NCBI GenBank assembly: GCA_029448655.1
Contig: JACCLO010000004.1
Location: 3,286,001 to 3,350,000, forward strand
Direction of reading: 5' to 3'
DNA length: 64,000 bases
DNA from: Wolfiporia cocos
Lineage: Eukaryota; Basidiomycota; Agaricomycetes; Polyporales; Phaeolaceae
Shown here: positions 1-12,006 of the stretch, in pieces
How the letters are laid out: each line of letters begins with the position of its first letter
Numbering within the stretch: position 1 is the stretch's first letter
Notes under the pieces: generated by a model
Told to the model about the DNA's origin: nothing
The model's database searches: none
The model's input: only the letters and a program-made list of their open reading frames with translations
Translations under genes and position numbers: made by a program

Positions 1-176
1 TATGGTGAGGCCGCAAGACATGACTTGTGGGATTCAGAGGTGCGGCTGGAATCATCTTGTGAATAAGATCACGCTCTGCGCAGGTTCGTTTCTGCAGAGT
101 ACTGATGATTGTGCGGGGCAGAGCGTGCCCTATATCGAAGAGGAGATGGAGTAGCAGACCGGAAGAGGCGAGCGCG

Positions 177-193
177 ACGCGTCGATAACGCGT
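177..193. promoter_or_regulatory. Two ACGCGT (MCB-like) sites upstream of NOC3
   Basis: ACGCGT occurs at 177-182 and 188-193, about 100-115 bp before the NOC3 ATG. This is the core of the MluI cell-cycle box bound by MBF in yeasts. Function here is inferred; nothing else in bases 1-290 stood out. Confidence 0.35.
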
Positions 194-290
194 CTGAGGC
201 GTGAGAATTCTCATCATTTCGCAAGCTGATCGACGGGCGCTTGACGCATTGTCGGCAGCTACAGGGTCGAGCACAACTCTCTTTCGAACC

Positions 291-3097
291 ATGGCTCTCA
301 ACACGAAACGCAAGCACCACGCTCAATCGTCTCAGGTACTCCCATCATCACTTGCTTAAACGTACACTACGATCGTTCTCGCTAGGCACCCTCCAAAAAG
401 CGCAAACTCGGCAAGGATGCCGAATCTGCAAAGAAGGCTCAAAAGTCCAAGGTGAAGGGCGGAGACAAGAACAAGGGAAAGGGCAAGGAGAAGGCCGCGG
501 ACAGAGAAGTCATACCAATTCCAAGGTACGATAACGAAGACGTTGAGCTGTCCGACGAGGACCTTGGCATGCTCGAAGAGTATGGAGGCGCAGTGTCATT
601 CCTGAAAACTCTGGACGAGAGGGGGATCGCTAGGTGAGAGTTGGGCCATTCCGGTACAAGGCCTGCCCTAAGCTTGACCCTCTCACATGCAGGAGCAAAA
701 AGGAGACCGGCCGACTGCACCAGATGCACAAGCCTGTCCGAGTCGCCGCCGTAGATGACCTTCCATCGGTCGATTCACACGATGAGGACTCGGATGCTTG
801 GAGCTCCGGAATTGACGAGCTGACGGACGCCGAGGAGCCCGACTTGGACGATGCTGCAAGCTCGTCAAGTTCACACGCTCCGCGGAAACACAAGCGTCCT
901 GCAGAGTCGGACGAAGAAATGCCGTATGAGACGCTACCGAGGAAGCGCAGACCGTCTTGGGACCCGAAAGAGGACAAGGAACAGGGCATTACCCGGCTAC
1001 CTATCAAGTTGGCAGATGGGCGGATACAGCAGAGCGAGGGCAAAGTGTTCCTCGATGCGGAAGAGGACACTGACGAGAGCGATGCGGACGATGCGGCACA
1101 GGAAGGCCATCTAGATCATCATGTGGAGGATGTCTCAACTGGTGCGCGTTTCGGACGCCCAGCTGTGGTCGATGTCATAGGCACCAAGTCTCGTAAGGCG
1201 CGGATACAGAGCGCGAAGGAACAGATCGCGGGGATCTGCCAGGAGATTGTCTCTGACCCTGAGAACAGTGTGAGTGCATGTCTGGCTTATTGCAAAGTGG
1301 CTTGACAGTGTCACAGATCGGTCTCCTCAGACGCCTGCACACGTTCTCCCTACCGGAGATCTCGACACCCTCGCATCCCGAGCCCGTCCCTAACGACGCG
1401 GTGATTCGCAAATTGACACTTCTATCGCAACTAGCCGTGTTTAGGGACATCATCCCGGGGTACCGCATCCGTGCTCTAACTGAGAAGGAAAAGGCGGAAA
1501 AGGTTAGCCAGATGGTGCAACGAACGCGGGACTGGGAACAGGGGCTGGTCAGCGTGTATCAGTCATACTTGCGCACGCTCGAGGCTGAAGTGAAAGGTGC
1601 TTTCCAGCAGACTGGCCTCTTGCACCGTCTTGCTGATATCCACCGCCAGCCAAGAGTGAGCTCGCCGAGACGGCGCTACAGTGCATGTGCACCTTACTTG
1701 TGGAGGCGACCCACTTCAACTTCCGAGTCAACCTGATGGGCTCGATTGTTGCGTATCTGAGTCGGAAATCCTGGAGCCAGGTTAGATGCGGTCTTTTCGC
1801 GTGTTAGCCGTGCTCTGACGTCAGTCCCTCAGTCGTCGGATCTGTGCCTCAACGCGCTCATCAAGGTGTTTCGCGCAGACAACACGGGCGATGCATCGTT
1901 AGAGGTCGTGCGCCTGCTCAATCGCATGATCAAGGAGCGCAAATTCAACGTTCATCCAGAGGTGCTCTCATGCCTTCTGCATCTCCGCCTGAAAACCGAA
2001 CTGGGTGTGCGGGCGTCTGAGTCCAAAGCGGACAAAGAGCCACGCGGGAAAGCGCAGGCCAAGGGACGCAAGGCCAAGAAGGCCGAACGACCCCATCTGA
2101 GCAAGAAGGGGAAGAAGGTGCTGAAAGAGAACAAGGAGATCGAGAAGGAGATGCGCGAGGCGGAGGCTGAAGTCGACAAGGAGGAACGGGCGGCTACGGT
2201 GAGCACGGCGTGTGGTGATGACGACACTCCTAATTCGGTGTCCTTCCCAGCAAACGGAGACCCTCAGGCTGCTCTTCGTGCTGTACTTCCGGATACTCAA
2301 GAACCCGCATCCGACCCCCTTACTGCCGGCGGCGTTGCAGGGCATCTCCAAATTTTCACACCTGGTCAACATCGACTTCTTCAAAGATCTCATGCAGGTT
2401 CTCAAGGCCATCATGTCCCGGGAGGCGGATGTCAGGGAAGGAGGCCAACACACGGATCAAGATGCGTCCGACCCCAGCAGCGCGCAGCACCAATTGCTGT
2501 GCATCGTCACCGCCTTTGAGCTTCTTTCCGGACAAGGTTGGCAGATTGCACGATGCCCGTCCGGCGTGTTCCTAACCATGTGCTGCAGGTGAAGCCCTGG
2601 ACATCGATCTGACCGACTTCGTGAACCGCCTGTATGCCATCCTCCCGTCGCTCGCTCTCACGGTAGACATAGAAACCCGCCCGACAGCGGCGTTCAGATC
2701 AGACGTGCGTGTATCCAGGCCGCAGACGACCGCTGACATGTTGTTCCGCGCCCTCCACCTGGTCTTCCTTCCCCGCGCCTCCTCGTCCGCTGCGCCCCTG
2801 TGGCGCGCGGCCGCGTTCGCCAAGCGCCTGCTGACCGCAGCGCTCCACTGGCCTCCCGAAACAGCCTCGCGCGCCACAGAGCTGGTCAGAACGCTCGTCG
2901 AGCGTGACTCCAAGCTGGAGGCGCTGCTCGCCACCGAGGACCGCAGCGGCAACGGGGTCTACCGACCCGATCTGGACGATCCACAGCTCGCGAACCCGTT
3001 CTGCACCGCCTTTTGGGAGCTGTGTGCGCTCGGCGACACGCACTGGGACGCGCGGGTGCGCGCCGGGGCGCGCAAGGCACTGCATCAGTCGTCGTAA
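291..3097 (+). CDS. NOC3: Nucleolar complex protein 3 (Noc3), multi-exon
   Basis: Noc3 works with Noc2 in 60S pre-ribosome maturation and export, and in yeast also in pre-replicative complex assembly; it acts in the nucleolus and nucleoplasm. The start is the ATG at 291 (MALNTKRKH), followed by introns at about 335-385 and 634-692 and several later ones. The N-terminus is a Lys-rich basic tract and then an acidic stretch. LPIKLADGRIQ near 1000 is a Noc3 signature. It is followed by the NOC3 domain (RKARIQSAKEQIAGICQEI, then FRDIIPGYRIR). The C-terminal half is the CBF/Mak21-type helical domain (VNIDFFKDLMQVLKAIM, about 2370-2420), with a KGKKVLKE-type basic linker before it. The stop codon is at 3095-3097. 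The family is clear; the exact splice sites in the middle are inferred. Confidence 0.9.
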
Positions 3098-3438
3098 CGC
3101 CGGCATGTGTCAGTCCGTCAGTGGCGGGTGTGTGAAGGGAAGTGGAAAAAAAATTATCGGCTACATTTGTTTTGAGCGGTCGCGGATCGCGCGTCATTAT
3201 ATCTACATGAAAGCTTAGTGATACATCCGTCATACAGAGTGCGCCTAGAGCAGGGGTGTCATTAATGTGGGAAGCAAAAACGGGCATGTCCGTCGTCGCG
3301 CTGCCGCGCAAAATCCAATGCGTGGTGAACATCGAAGGTGCATAAATAAGCGTCCGCAGTAAATCCGTGTGGGCAGGTCCTGGTGGCGAAGACAGGCAGC
3401 AGGCAGCGGGCAGCGACGCATGTGGAGTGGCGTCCGAA
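3098..3438. other. Convergent intergenic region, NOC3 / TEA gene
   Basis: 341 bp between the stop codons of two converging genes. It should hold both 3'UTRs. I see no gene or repeat in it. Confidence 0.6.
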
Positions 3439-5146
3439 TCAAAACTGCCGGGCGAGCGGCCCTGATACGGGGCTGCCGCCCGTCATGGCCGTCGTGTGGC
3501 TGAAGTCGAGCGCACCCGCGAGCGACACATCATCACCGCTGCTGGGCGGGCGGGTGAAGAGCGGTGTCTGTGGCGTGGCGGTGGCGGCGTAGCCCCCGGC
3601 GTGCGGGAACAGCGGCGGGAGCGCGGGCGAGACCGGCGGCGACGCGTGCGGGGGCACGCGCCACGGGTACCTGTGGAACCCGAGGAGGGACATGGCCGGG
3701 GGGCCGCCCGCGGGGCCCGTGTGCTCGAGCGTGTACAGGAGCACGGCGAGCACCTCGCCGTCGACGACGATCTGCTGCGAGAGCGTCTGGGCTGCGGGCG
3801 CGGCACACGTGGTCAGCGACGCCATGCGGCGCAGGCGAGGCGGCGACGTACCGGCGTCCAGGTATCTGCACCTGCCGAGCACGGACTCGGGCAGGCTGGC
3901 GACGACCACCGGCGCACCGCCGCCCGGCTGCGCGTGCAGGTCTTCGGCCATGTGCGCGATGCACGTCCGCCCGGCCCACACCTTCGTGTGGCACCTGGCG
4001 GCGCGGGCCCAGGGCGCGGCGAACGACACCGCGCCGTGCACGCCCGCGAACTGCTGCGGCGCGTACACCATCGCGGGGAAGCTGATGCGCAGGCGGAGGA
4101 GCACGCGGAACGACGCGTCCGCGCCGGCGGTCTGCGCGGCGAGCTGCTCGACGTTCAGGTTCACGAGCGGGACCGAGTCCGACCAGAAGTTGATGCCGCA
4201 CAGCCGGTTCGGCGGCGGCGTATACACGAACTCGGGCGCGTCGGGGAGTGAGCTGGATGGGAGGGTGAATAGCGTGGGGTCGAGCGAGAGCGGCTCGAGC
4301 TTCACCGCGGAGCGGTGCTGGCTCTGGCTGCGCGCGGGTGCGGGTGCGACGCTGCCGAGCGCACTCGAGGACGCGTGGGTCATGCCGAGCGCGCTCGAGG
4401 ACGCGTGGGCCATGCCGAAGCCGCCGTCCGCGCCGAGCGTGCCAAGGTGCGCGGGTGGGCTCAGCTGCGGCGCGGGCGGAGGTGCGCCCGCGTCGAACGG
4501 CGGGAAGTCGAGCACGGAAAAGTCCGGCGCGGAGGAGGAGGAGGACCAGGAGGTGCGCCAGTCGGGCTGGAGCACGGCGGGGGGGCGCGCCTCGGGCGAG
4601 CTGTTGCTCGACGCGGCCTTTGGCGACGCGAGGAGGCCGTTCTCCTGAAAGAGCTCCTCGCCGCCGGCGACCAGCTGGAACTCTGCGCGGGCGTCAGTGG
4701 TGGGGCTGCGGGTGCGGACGACGGGAGACGGACCTGGCTGGCCCCTCCACATGTTGCGGAGGACCTGGATGTGGCTCGCGACCTGCTTTTTGGAGCGCTC
4801 GATGCCGTGCTTCTTGAGGTGCTCGACGAGGAACTGGTTGCGCCATCTGCTGCGCCCGCGGGAGTAGGTGGCCCACGGGGATTCCCAGTACTTGTGGAGG
4901 CCTGGGGCAGACGGATGAGCTTCTGGGCGGCGCGGAGTACGTAAGTGGCTTACCGTCGACAAAGACCTTTTCGACGTCCTGGGACCAGACCTCGGTGCCG
5001 TCCTTGAGCAGCTTGTGGTGCTTGCGGGCAGGGGTAAGGGACTTGTGCTTGAGCGCGTCGGAAGAGTCCATGCGCTCACTGAGGGAGGAGGGGCTCGGGC
5101 GCGAGGAGAGGAGGAGACCAAATTGATTACGGTCGTAGTGTATCAT
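3439..5146 (-). CDS. TEA/ATTS-domain transcription factor
   Basis: A DNA-binding regulator of the TEAD/AbaA/Tec1 family. The ATG is at 5146-5144 and one intron lies at 4902-4953 (GTAAGC...CCCCAG), splitting a Gly codon inside the TEA domain. The domain starts near residue 40 with WSQDVEKVFVDG, continues LHKYWESPWATYSRGRSR and ends in the recognition helix SKKQVASHIQVLRN. This fits the TEA fold, whose third helix reads KQVSSHIQVL in relatives. The remaining roughly 450 residues are Pro/Ser/Ala-rich and look disordered, with an 11-residue direct repeat (GMTHASSSALG) near 4360-4420. Ascomycete members control conidiation or filamentation; the role in this organism is unknown. The stop is at 3439-3441. 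The very high GC produces long antisense shadows that are not genes. Confidence 0.85.
4360..4420 (-). repeat. Short in-frame tandem duplication in the TEA protein
   Basis: The segment containing gaggacgcgtgggYcatgcc occurs twice in direct order and encodes GMxHASSSAL twice, in the low-complexity part of the TEA-domain protein. It keeps the reading frame. Confidence 0.7.
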
Positions 5147-5933
5147 TAGGTGCCCGGGCCAGCAGCGGCATGTGAAAGGCAGGCAGGATTAGGAAGGTAC
5201 AAAGGGAGAAGGGAAGTCGGGAGGGCGACGGGGCGGGGATTATATATGCGCGTTGGCCCTTGAAGAGGCCATATTGGGACATGGTGATAGGCAGGGACGC
5301 GGGGGGCGCTGGGAGAGCCGAGAGTGTGATCCGGGAATGGGAGGACAGAGCCACTGATGTGGAGATGGGCCAGGAGAGCGCACAGATCGGGCGCGCCATG
5401 ACCGGGGGATCTGGGCCGGGCACTGAGCCCATGTCGGCGAGACAATAGTGCATGTGCCGGCGTCGATGGCGCTCTTTGAGCCTTCCCGTTTCGGACAGCG
5501 GCCGAAGGGGGTGCCGAGGACAATGGGGCCGCGGCGGTCGAGGAGTGCTGGTGGGAGGAGTGCTGGTGGGAGGAGTGCTGGTGGTCGTCCTGGTGGTCGT
5601 GCAGATGGTCGTGCAGATGTGCGGTGGCAGATCGTGCTCGCGGCGGAAGCAAATCTAACGCGCGCGCTTCTGCGCAAAAGGAGCATGTGGGGCCCGGCGC
5701 AGCGTGCACATGCGATGCGGCCGCTGGGGGCGGCGCTGGTCATCTGCCTGAGTCAAGGGCAGCCAGGTGCAGCACGACGCCCGACGCGGAGTCTCGAGTG
5801 CCCGTCGCGCCACCGGGCCTGTCTTCCGCGCGCGTCTGCACGGGCGTCTGCGCGAGCGCCGACACGCGTCTGACCGCGCCATCGCGCCTCACCGCGTCTC
5901 ATCGTCCCAGCCACCGCGTCTCATCTCGCGGCC
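5147..5933. promoter_or_regulatory. Divergent promoter region, TEA gene / VPS23
   Basis: 787 bp between two outward-reading genes. A TATATA-type stretch at 5241-5247 lies about 95 bp upstream of the TEA-gene ATG on the minus strand and is a plausible TATA box. The middle holds a short tandem repeat (5541-5585, listed separately). No convincing extra coding exon was seen. Confidence 0.45.
5541..5585. repeat. 15-bp tandem repeat, three copies
   Basis: The unit aggagtgctggtggg is repeated at 5541, 5556 and 5571, the last copy incomplete. A run of tggtcgt-type units follows, including two copies of tggtcgtgcaga, to about 5620. It is intergenic and was read directly from the sequence. Confidence 0.8.
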
Positions 5934-8087
5934 ATGAGCTCGCACGAGTCACCCACCCACAGGTGGCTGCGCCAGAACATCCACCCGTACGTGCACCCGG
6001 ACGCCGTCTGGGCACACGTCACCGCCCTCCTCGACCGCCACCGCACCGTCCGCCCAAAGACGGACGTCTACAGTTGCGTCCCCCCCGTCTCTCCGGCGCA
6101 CCCGCTCACCCGCCCGCAGCGTTCGACGACGGCCGCACCCAGCTCCTCCTCTGCCTCCACGGCCTCCTCCCCATCGCCTTCCGCGGCGCCGCCTACCACA
6201 TCCCCGTCGCCATCTGGCTCCCCCGCGACTACCCCCGCCGCCCGCCCCTCGCCTACGTCGTCCCCACCAGCGACATGCTCGTCCGCCCCGGCCCCGACAT
6301 GGACCCCAGCGGCATGTGCCGCATCGACTACCTCCGCAACTGGGAGGCGAAGAGCGAGGTCCGCGCACATGCCCCCCTCGAGCCATCTGATTCTGACCCG
6401 CCCGTCCACAGGGCTGCAGCCTAGCCGCCCTCGCCCAGGCAATGCAGGACGCCTTCTCGCGTGCTCCGCCCGTCTACGCCAAACCGGCACCCGGCGCGTC
6501 CCCGGGCCCTCGCTCCGCGCCTGCGCCCGCGAGCCCAGCGCCCGCGGACTACTCGGCCAGGCCTCCGCCGCCGCTCCCCGGGGCACATGGCCAGCATGCC
6601 CCGCAGACGGCGTCCCCAGCGAGCCCCGCCGCGCGCAACGATGACCGCCCGCCGCTTCCTGCCAAACCGGGCGCATCCGCGGTCACGCCTGTGGCGCATT
6701 CCACCGCGTCTTCGCCCGCGCCGCAGACACGCAGCCGGACAGAATCCCCGGACATTCTTGGAACCGTACGTCGCGTGCACATTCTGCGCAAAAGCACCGA
6801 GCTCACACCCCCGCTATCTCTTTCTGGAACATGCATTGACCGCAGGCGTCTCTCGCGCTGCGGCCGCCCCCCGCGCTGCCGCAAGCACCGGGTGTTTTGC
6901 CCCGTGCCACTAGCCATTCTCCGGGGCTACCTGTGTACAGTCCCCACCCCCCAGCGCCCGATCCCGCGCCCGGACTCGCCCCTGCGACGGGTCGCATGCC
7001 AAGCGCTCCGGCGAATGCGGGCCCAGCACATGCGCACGGCCCATACGCACCGCAGCAGCTAACGTATGCTCCATTCCAGCCGTCGGCGTCACCGCCCCCA
7101 CTCCCGCCGCTGCCACAGGGTGCATCGCCCCTGCCTCCCCTCGCTGGGGCCCCGCACCAGCCGCGCGCGCTGTCCGCCTCGCCCGCACGCGGCGCGCTCG
7201 CAGACGCGTCCACGCCGCCCCTCCCCCCGCCCTTCGTCTCGCCGCAGCCGCCCGCGCCATTCCAACCGCAACCGCACGCGGCGCGCGACCTGCTCGACGC
7301 GGACGACCCACCCGCGGAGGAGCCGCTGCCACCGCCGCCCGCGCCCGCCAACGCGCCGCCGCGCCCGCCGAACCCGGAGCTGCTCCGGCTGCACGCGGCG
7401 GTGCACGCGAAGGTGCGCGGCGAGCTCGCGTCGCTGCAGCACGCGATGGCGCTCGACGCGGAGCGGCTGCGCGCGCACCAGGCGGACCTGCTCGCGGGCG
7501 CGCCCGCGGTGCGCGACGAGATGGCGCGGCTCGAGGCGGTGCGCGACGTGTGCCGCACGGTGGCCGCGCGCGTGCGCGCGGTCGTCGACGCGGGCGCGCG
7601 GAGCGCGGCGGAGCTCCGGCGCAAGGGCGATCCGGAGGTGGACGAGCTCGTGTGCTCGACGACGATCGTGCATAATCAGTGAGTGCGCTCGCTCGTGCCG
7701 TTGGAAATGGCTGTCGGAAGTTTTTTTTTTTTGTTTGCGACGGAGCGCGCCCGACATTTTTGCGGATTTGGAAATGGCGGCGTGCCTGTGGCTTACGGTG
7801 GTGTTACAGGTTGATCAATCTGGTGGCGGAAGATAATGCCATCGAAGACACCATCTATCACCTGCATCGCGCCCTCAACACGGGCAGAATAGACCTGGAG
7901 CGGTTCATCAGGGTACGCGCGGCCGCTCGCACCTTTTTTGCAACGCGGCTGACGTCGCTTGCGGCAGACCACGCGCGTGCTCGCCGAGGAGCAGTTCATG
8001 AAGCGTGCACTCATCGAGAAGATCCAGGCGGGGCTGCCGGGGGACGATCCAGAGCTGGGGTGGACGACGCCCGTCGAGTGGCGATGA
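5934..8087 (+). CDS. VPS23: ESCRT-I subunit Vps23 / TSG101
   Basis: Vps23 is the ubiquitin-binding subunit of ESCRT-I, sorting cargo into multivesicular bodies at endosomes; in fungi it also serves pH signalling. The ATG at 5934 opens a UEV domain: HRWLRQNIHPYVHPDAVW, then after an intron (A|CG junction near 6120) TFDDGRTQLLLCLHGLLP, VAIWLPRDYPRRPPLAYVV and MDPSGMCRIDYLRNWE. As in all UEV proteins, the E2 active-site Cys is absent. A Pro-rich linker follows (about 6440-7340), then a coiled-coil stalk and the C-terminal steadiness box, INLVAEDNAIEDTIYHLHRA and RIDLERFIR. The stop is at 8085-8087. The domain order matches the family from end to end. The linker is unusually GC-rich. Confidence 0.9.
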
Positions 8088-8838
8088 CCGTGTCCTTCTT
8101 CACGTCCGTAATCAGAGTGCGACGCCGGCCACGCGGCGAGCCTGCCCCGCCGTGAGTGTGAATTCGTGAACGCAGCGCGTCTCGGCCCGCGCCACACCGA
8201 CCGACCAACCAGCCCGCTGCGGCCGCGCCGCCACAACGGGGCGTGCTGATACGGCGCGGCGGCGGCGATCTCGAACCGCACGCGCGCACGCGCACGGATG
8301 CGGGCTGCTGTGCGCCCGGGCTGATGGGGTCACCTGCTCGCGGGAGCCTGTGTCGTCGGCGCCTGGCGGGCGCACTGGGTCGGGCAGCCATTGGGCACCG
8401 CACAGGGCCTGGGCGCGGAGGACGATCCGCGGTGCGATCGTGCACATCGCACCCCCGTTTCGCACCCTTTGTCCGCATCCCTGGCTCGGCGAGCCTCGAC
8501 CGTCTATCTCGCGCACACAAGGCTTTCTGCGTGCTTTTGTCCATGTCGACCCACATCGCCGGATGCCATCTAGTGCTCGGCACCCAATCTCTCTCGCGCA
8601 GATGACGGAACCATCTCGTCAGAACACTGGGCCAGACCGCACGGCGATGCAGCTCATGCCATTATCGGCTGCTCTACCAATACAGATATGCGCTATCGGG
8701 CCACAACCCGGTGCGGCGAATTCGCAGACGACCATACACGTACGCGAGAGAGAGTCGAGACACCCGAGAAAACATTATTCATAAGTCAAGAACAGCACAC
8801 GAACCTGATCGTACATCAATCAGCCAGAGATCCCCAGC
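8088..8838. other. Convergent intergenic region, VPS23 / SRC1
   Basis: 751 bp between converging genes, presumably holding both 3'UTRs. Open frames here lack domain features or credible splice partners. No repeat was noticed. Confidence 0.5.
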
Positions 8839-11800
8839 TCAGTTCCCGTTTGGGGAACTCTTGCTGGGGGCGCCTGATCCGGCACTGATCGCGCCAGCGC
8901 TGCCCACCCAACGCCACACCCTGAGCTCGTCTCCGCCCTGCACCTCCTCCAAATTCGTGCGGACGTTTGCATTGCCTTCGACCACGCGCTCCACGCGCTC
9001 CCACAGGCGCTGACGCGCGCTTATCGAGTGCTCGTCCTGGAGGATGAGGTCACGCAGCTGGAGCGAGGACAGGTACGGCTGCGGCGCGGTGACAGGATCC
9101 GTGTGGTGCGCGAGCTCCTGGTTCCGAAGAAGGTCAAGCGCAATCTGCACTAGCGATGCGACACGCTCGTGCTCCACAACGCTCTGGGCCCGTCGGCGCT
9201 TGAGATGCAGGACGCCCAGGACCAGCAGAGCGCTACCTGTGGAGGCCGGACGGTCAGGCGAAGGATAGGTCAAACGGACGGTGTTGAAACAGGGTCGCGA
9301 CGTACCAAGGATAGACCTGTTCCACTCAGCCCAGCACTCCCGCGCCTTCACTTTGAGGGCGCAGTCCAAGCTCATGGTAGGTGTCCGATGAGCCAGATAT
9401 CGCTTGCCGCTAGTCCATCCGGAGGAGCGTGAATGGACGGAAGCTAAGAGGAAGGATCGAACATACTCCGCATCTTCACCCATGAATACCCCGCCCCATT
9501 GCACCAATTGTTGAATAGCCTCGTTGTAGGTGTCGTCTAGCGTGGCCAACAGGTTCGGCTGTGGTCCATTCAATTAATTTCCCACAGTGAAGTGGAGGAG
9601 TCCAGAACGCGCACCGCAGTCCTCTTCTTTAGCTCGTCCTTCAACTTCCCTAGTTCCACACCCCACTTCTTCGCCTCCGTCGCATCATCACCCTCGGGCT
9701 CGCCAACGCCGACGCCTTCACACAATCGCCGCCCGCGCTCGGCTGCAAGCATGGCTTCCACGGCCTTGCCCAAAACGCCAATGTGCCGTTTGCGGCGCGG
9801 ATCCTCTACACACCGGGGCGAGAACGCGACAGGCCCGACCCCTGGCATGCCATCGAACAGAAGGGCGATCGCAGAGTAAACCAATTCTGGAACATCCGCG
9901 CTGGGCGAGAGAACGCTTCCAGGACGCGTGAAGGCGGCGGGAGAAGACGGTGGGCTGGGTGACGATGCGCCTGGAACAGGGACGGCGGAGAGGATGGGGT
10001 GCGAGCGGAGAATGTACCCGTTCTCGCATGTCATCGTGTTGGGCGTACAGGTCGCGTGCCGGGGGCACGGCGTGCACGTATCGGGATGGGGCAGAGGTAG
10101 CAGCGGGAGCGGAGGACATGGCACAGCGGCACCCGGAGGCACCGACCCCTGAGACGCACCCTTGTCGCCTTCCGCTAGAGCGGAAGGAGCAGGGATCGAC
10201 GAGAGAATGGACTGTGTTGCATCGGGAATGTACAACGCCGTCCTATTGTCCCTGTTGCAGCTCTCAACTGCGGCATGCAGTGCTCTGCGTTCTTCGAGAA
10301 TCGAGTTTGAGGCCTTCCCTGCTTCGCAAAATCCGATCGTCGCAGAATTGTGCTTGTACTCATATAGAATGCCGGAACTTGTCAAAGCGAGGAGACCGAG
10401 AGTCAGGCGCACAAGCCAAGACGTTGCGCCCGTTCGGGCACTGCGATGGTGTCGCACGACCTGTCCACCTTCAGCGATTCGCTGTGCAACAGCATTGACC
10501 TGCTTGCCCAAGGCCTCGTCCTCGTCCTCATCCTCGTCATAGTCTTCCGATTCTGATTCCTCTTCCGCCACTTCCTGCTCCTGCTCTCCTTCAACCTCTT
10601 CTCCCTGCAGCGCAACTTTCTCCTCCTGCTCCACTTCATCCTCCTCATACGCCTCGCATTCATGCTTGACATCATCGGTCACAACCCCCTCCGGTTCGTC
10701 ATCTGTGGCGATAGCGCGCCTGAGCGCCTCGATCTGCTGCTTCTCTTCCGGATCTGACTCGTCTTCCTTCTTGAACGCCTCCGGACCGCCCGTGGCCTTC
10801 CTCCCGTCCGCAACTTCGTGATTGAGTAGAGATCGTATCGCCTTCGAGGGAGATGCGCGCGTCTCCCTGGCTACGCCGGGCGGCAGGCGCGGCTCAAACT
10901 TGCTGGTCGGCGGTTTGACGTAGGACGGTGGCTTCGCAGCCGAGCTCTCCGCATTCGACGGTGGCCCCGCGCTCGACGGCGGTTTGACGCTAGACCGAGG
11001 CTTGGCGCTTGACCGGCGCTTCCTGGGAGAGGGAGAGGGCGTCGCGGCGCTCGGGAGTGGCATCTCCGGAGCGCCCTCAGTCTGCGGCTCGGCGCCCTTC
11101 GGCGGTGAGACCAGCGGCGGTTCGGACATCGATTGACGGGACCGCAGGGCGGACCGCGGAACCGCGCTCGAGCGGCGCGTGCGCGGTTTGGTGGGAGATG
11201 GGCGGACGGGAGATGACTCTGCGCCGGACTGGAACACATTGTTGTCTTCCCAGCCCGAGTCCTCAGGATGGTGAGTAGACACGCGCCTCGCCCGAGTACC
11301 TGCATCTGTCGACTACGGCATCCATCCAAAGATTAGCTGGGGGGAAATCAGTATACCCGGCAGCACTGATAGACATACGCTTTTCTTGTTCCGACCGACT
11401 TTGCGGACGACCGTGTCATCTTCTGGTTCGCTTTCTTCGATGAGAACAGGCTCCGCTGGTCTGATGGATTTCCGCCTTGATGGACCGCCCAGCGATGGCT
11501 GTGCGGACGACCTCCGCCGCTTGATCTGTGAGTCAGTTGAAGATGAACATATGATACGTGAGATATATCCCACGGCATGAGTTATAACAGACACACGGGA
11601 GCGGGTTCAGGAACCGCAGGTTCTTCAGGGGGTACTTGCGACAGTCGTCGAGAGGACCGTCTTGGGAGCTGCGTATCACGGTCACAAGAGTTCACCAGAT
11701 AGAGATACATCCGCCTACAGTCTTGCCCTCGTTGATTGGCCGCCCAGTGACACCGTCCGTGATTCCATCGTCACTAGCCTGACTATTTGCGCGCTTTGCC

Positions 11801-12006
11801 CGCTCCTTCTTGAACTGGGCTGCATTGGGCTTGATGGACTCGTTGAACAGTGCGATCAGCCTAGGCTTAGTGTACTGTGAGGGATAGAGGACATTGTGGA
11901 AGCCGAAGATGCCTAGGAGTTGGGCAACAGTCAGAGTAGACGGGTCAAAGTCGGGCTCTAGATATTCGCCAATGGCAATAATTTGGGCGACGCTCATACG
12001 CGACAT
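8839..12006 (-). CDS. SRC1: Inner nuclear membrane LEM-like protein Src1/Heh/Man1
   Basis: This family anchors chromatin (rDNA, telomeres) to the inner nuclear membrane and helps nuclear pore quality control with ESCRT-III. The ATG at 12006 opens a HeH (helix-extension-helix) domain in exon 1: LEPDFDPSTLTVAQLLGIFG, then YTKPRLIALFNE. Small exons at about 11624-11670 and 11398-11525 follow, the latter with a bipartite basic tract (KRRRSS, PSRRKS). A Ser/Pro-rich then very acidic linker reaches the first membrane segment (LTLGLLALTSSGILYEY) at about 10390-10440. The luminal part has the Man1/Src1 Cys motif CTPCPRHATCTPNTMTC followed by GYILRSHP. A second hydrophobic stretch and a winged-helix-like C-terminus (LSSLQLRDLILQDEHS) follow. 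An in-frame stop near 9570 is removed by an intron starting at the GTGCGC after KKRTA. Confidence 0.88.

Noticed and set aside
3496..4944. Several long plus-strand frames opposite the TEA gene
   Set aside because: They are Arg/Gly/Ala-rich shadows caused by high GC; the minus strand encodes the TEA protein and its own tail.
9570..9625. Apparent stop inside SRC1
   Set aside because: An intron with donor GTGCGC after KKRTA and acceptor CACAG before PNLLATLDD removes it in frame.
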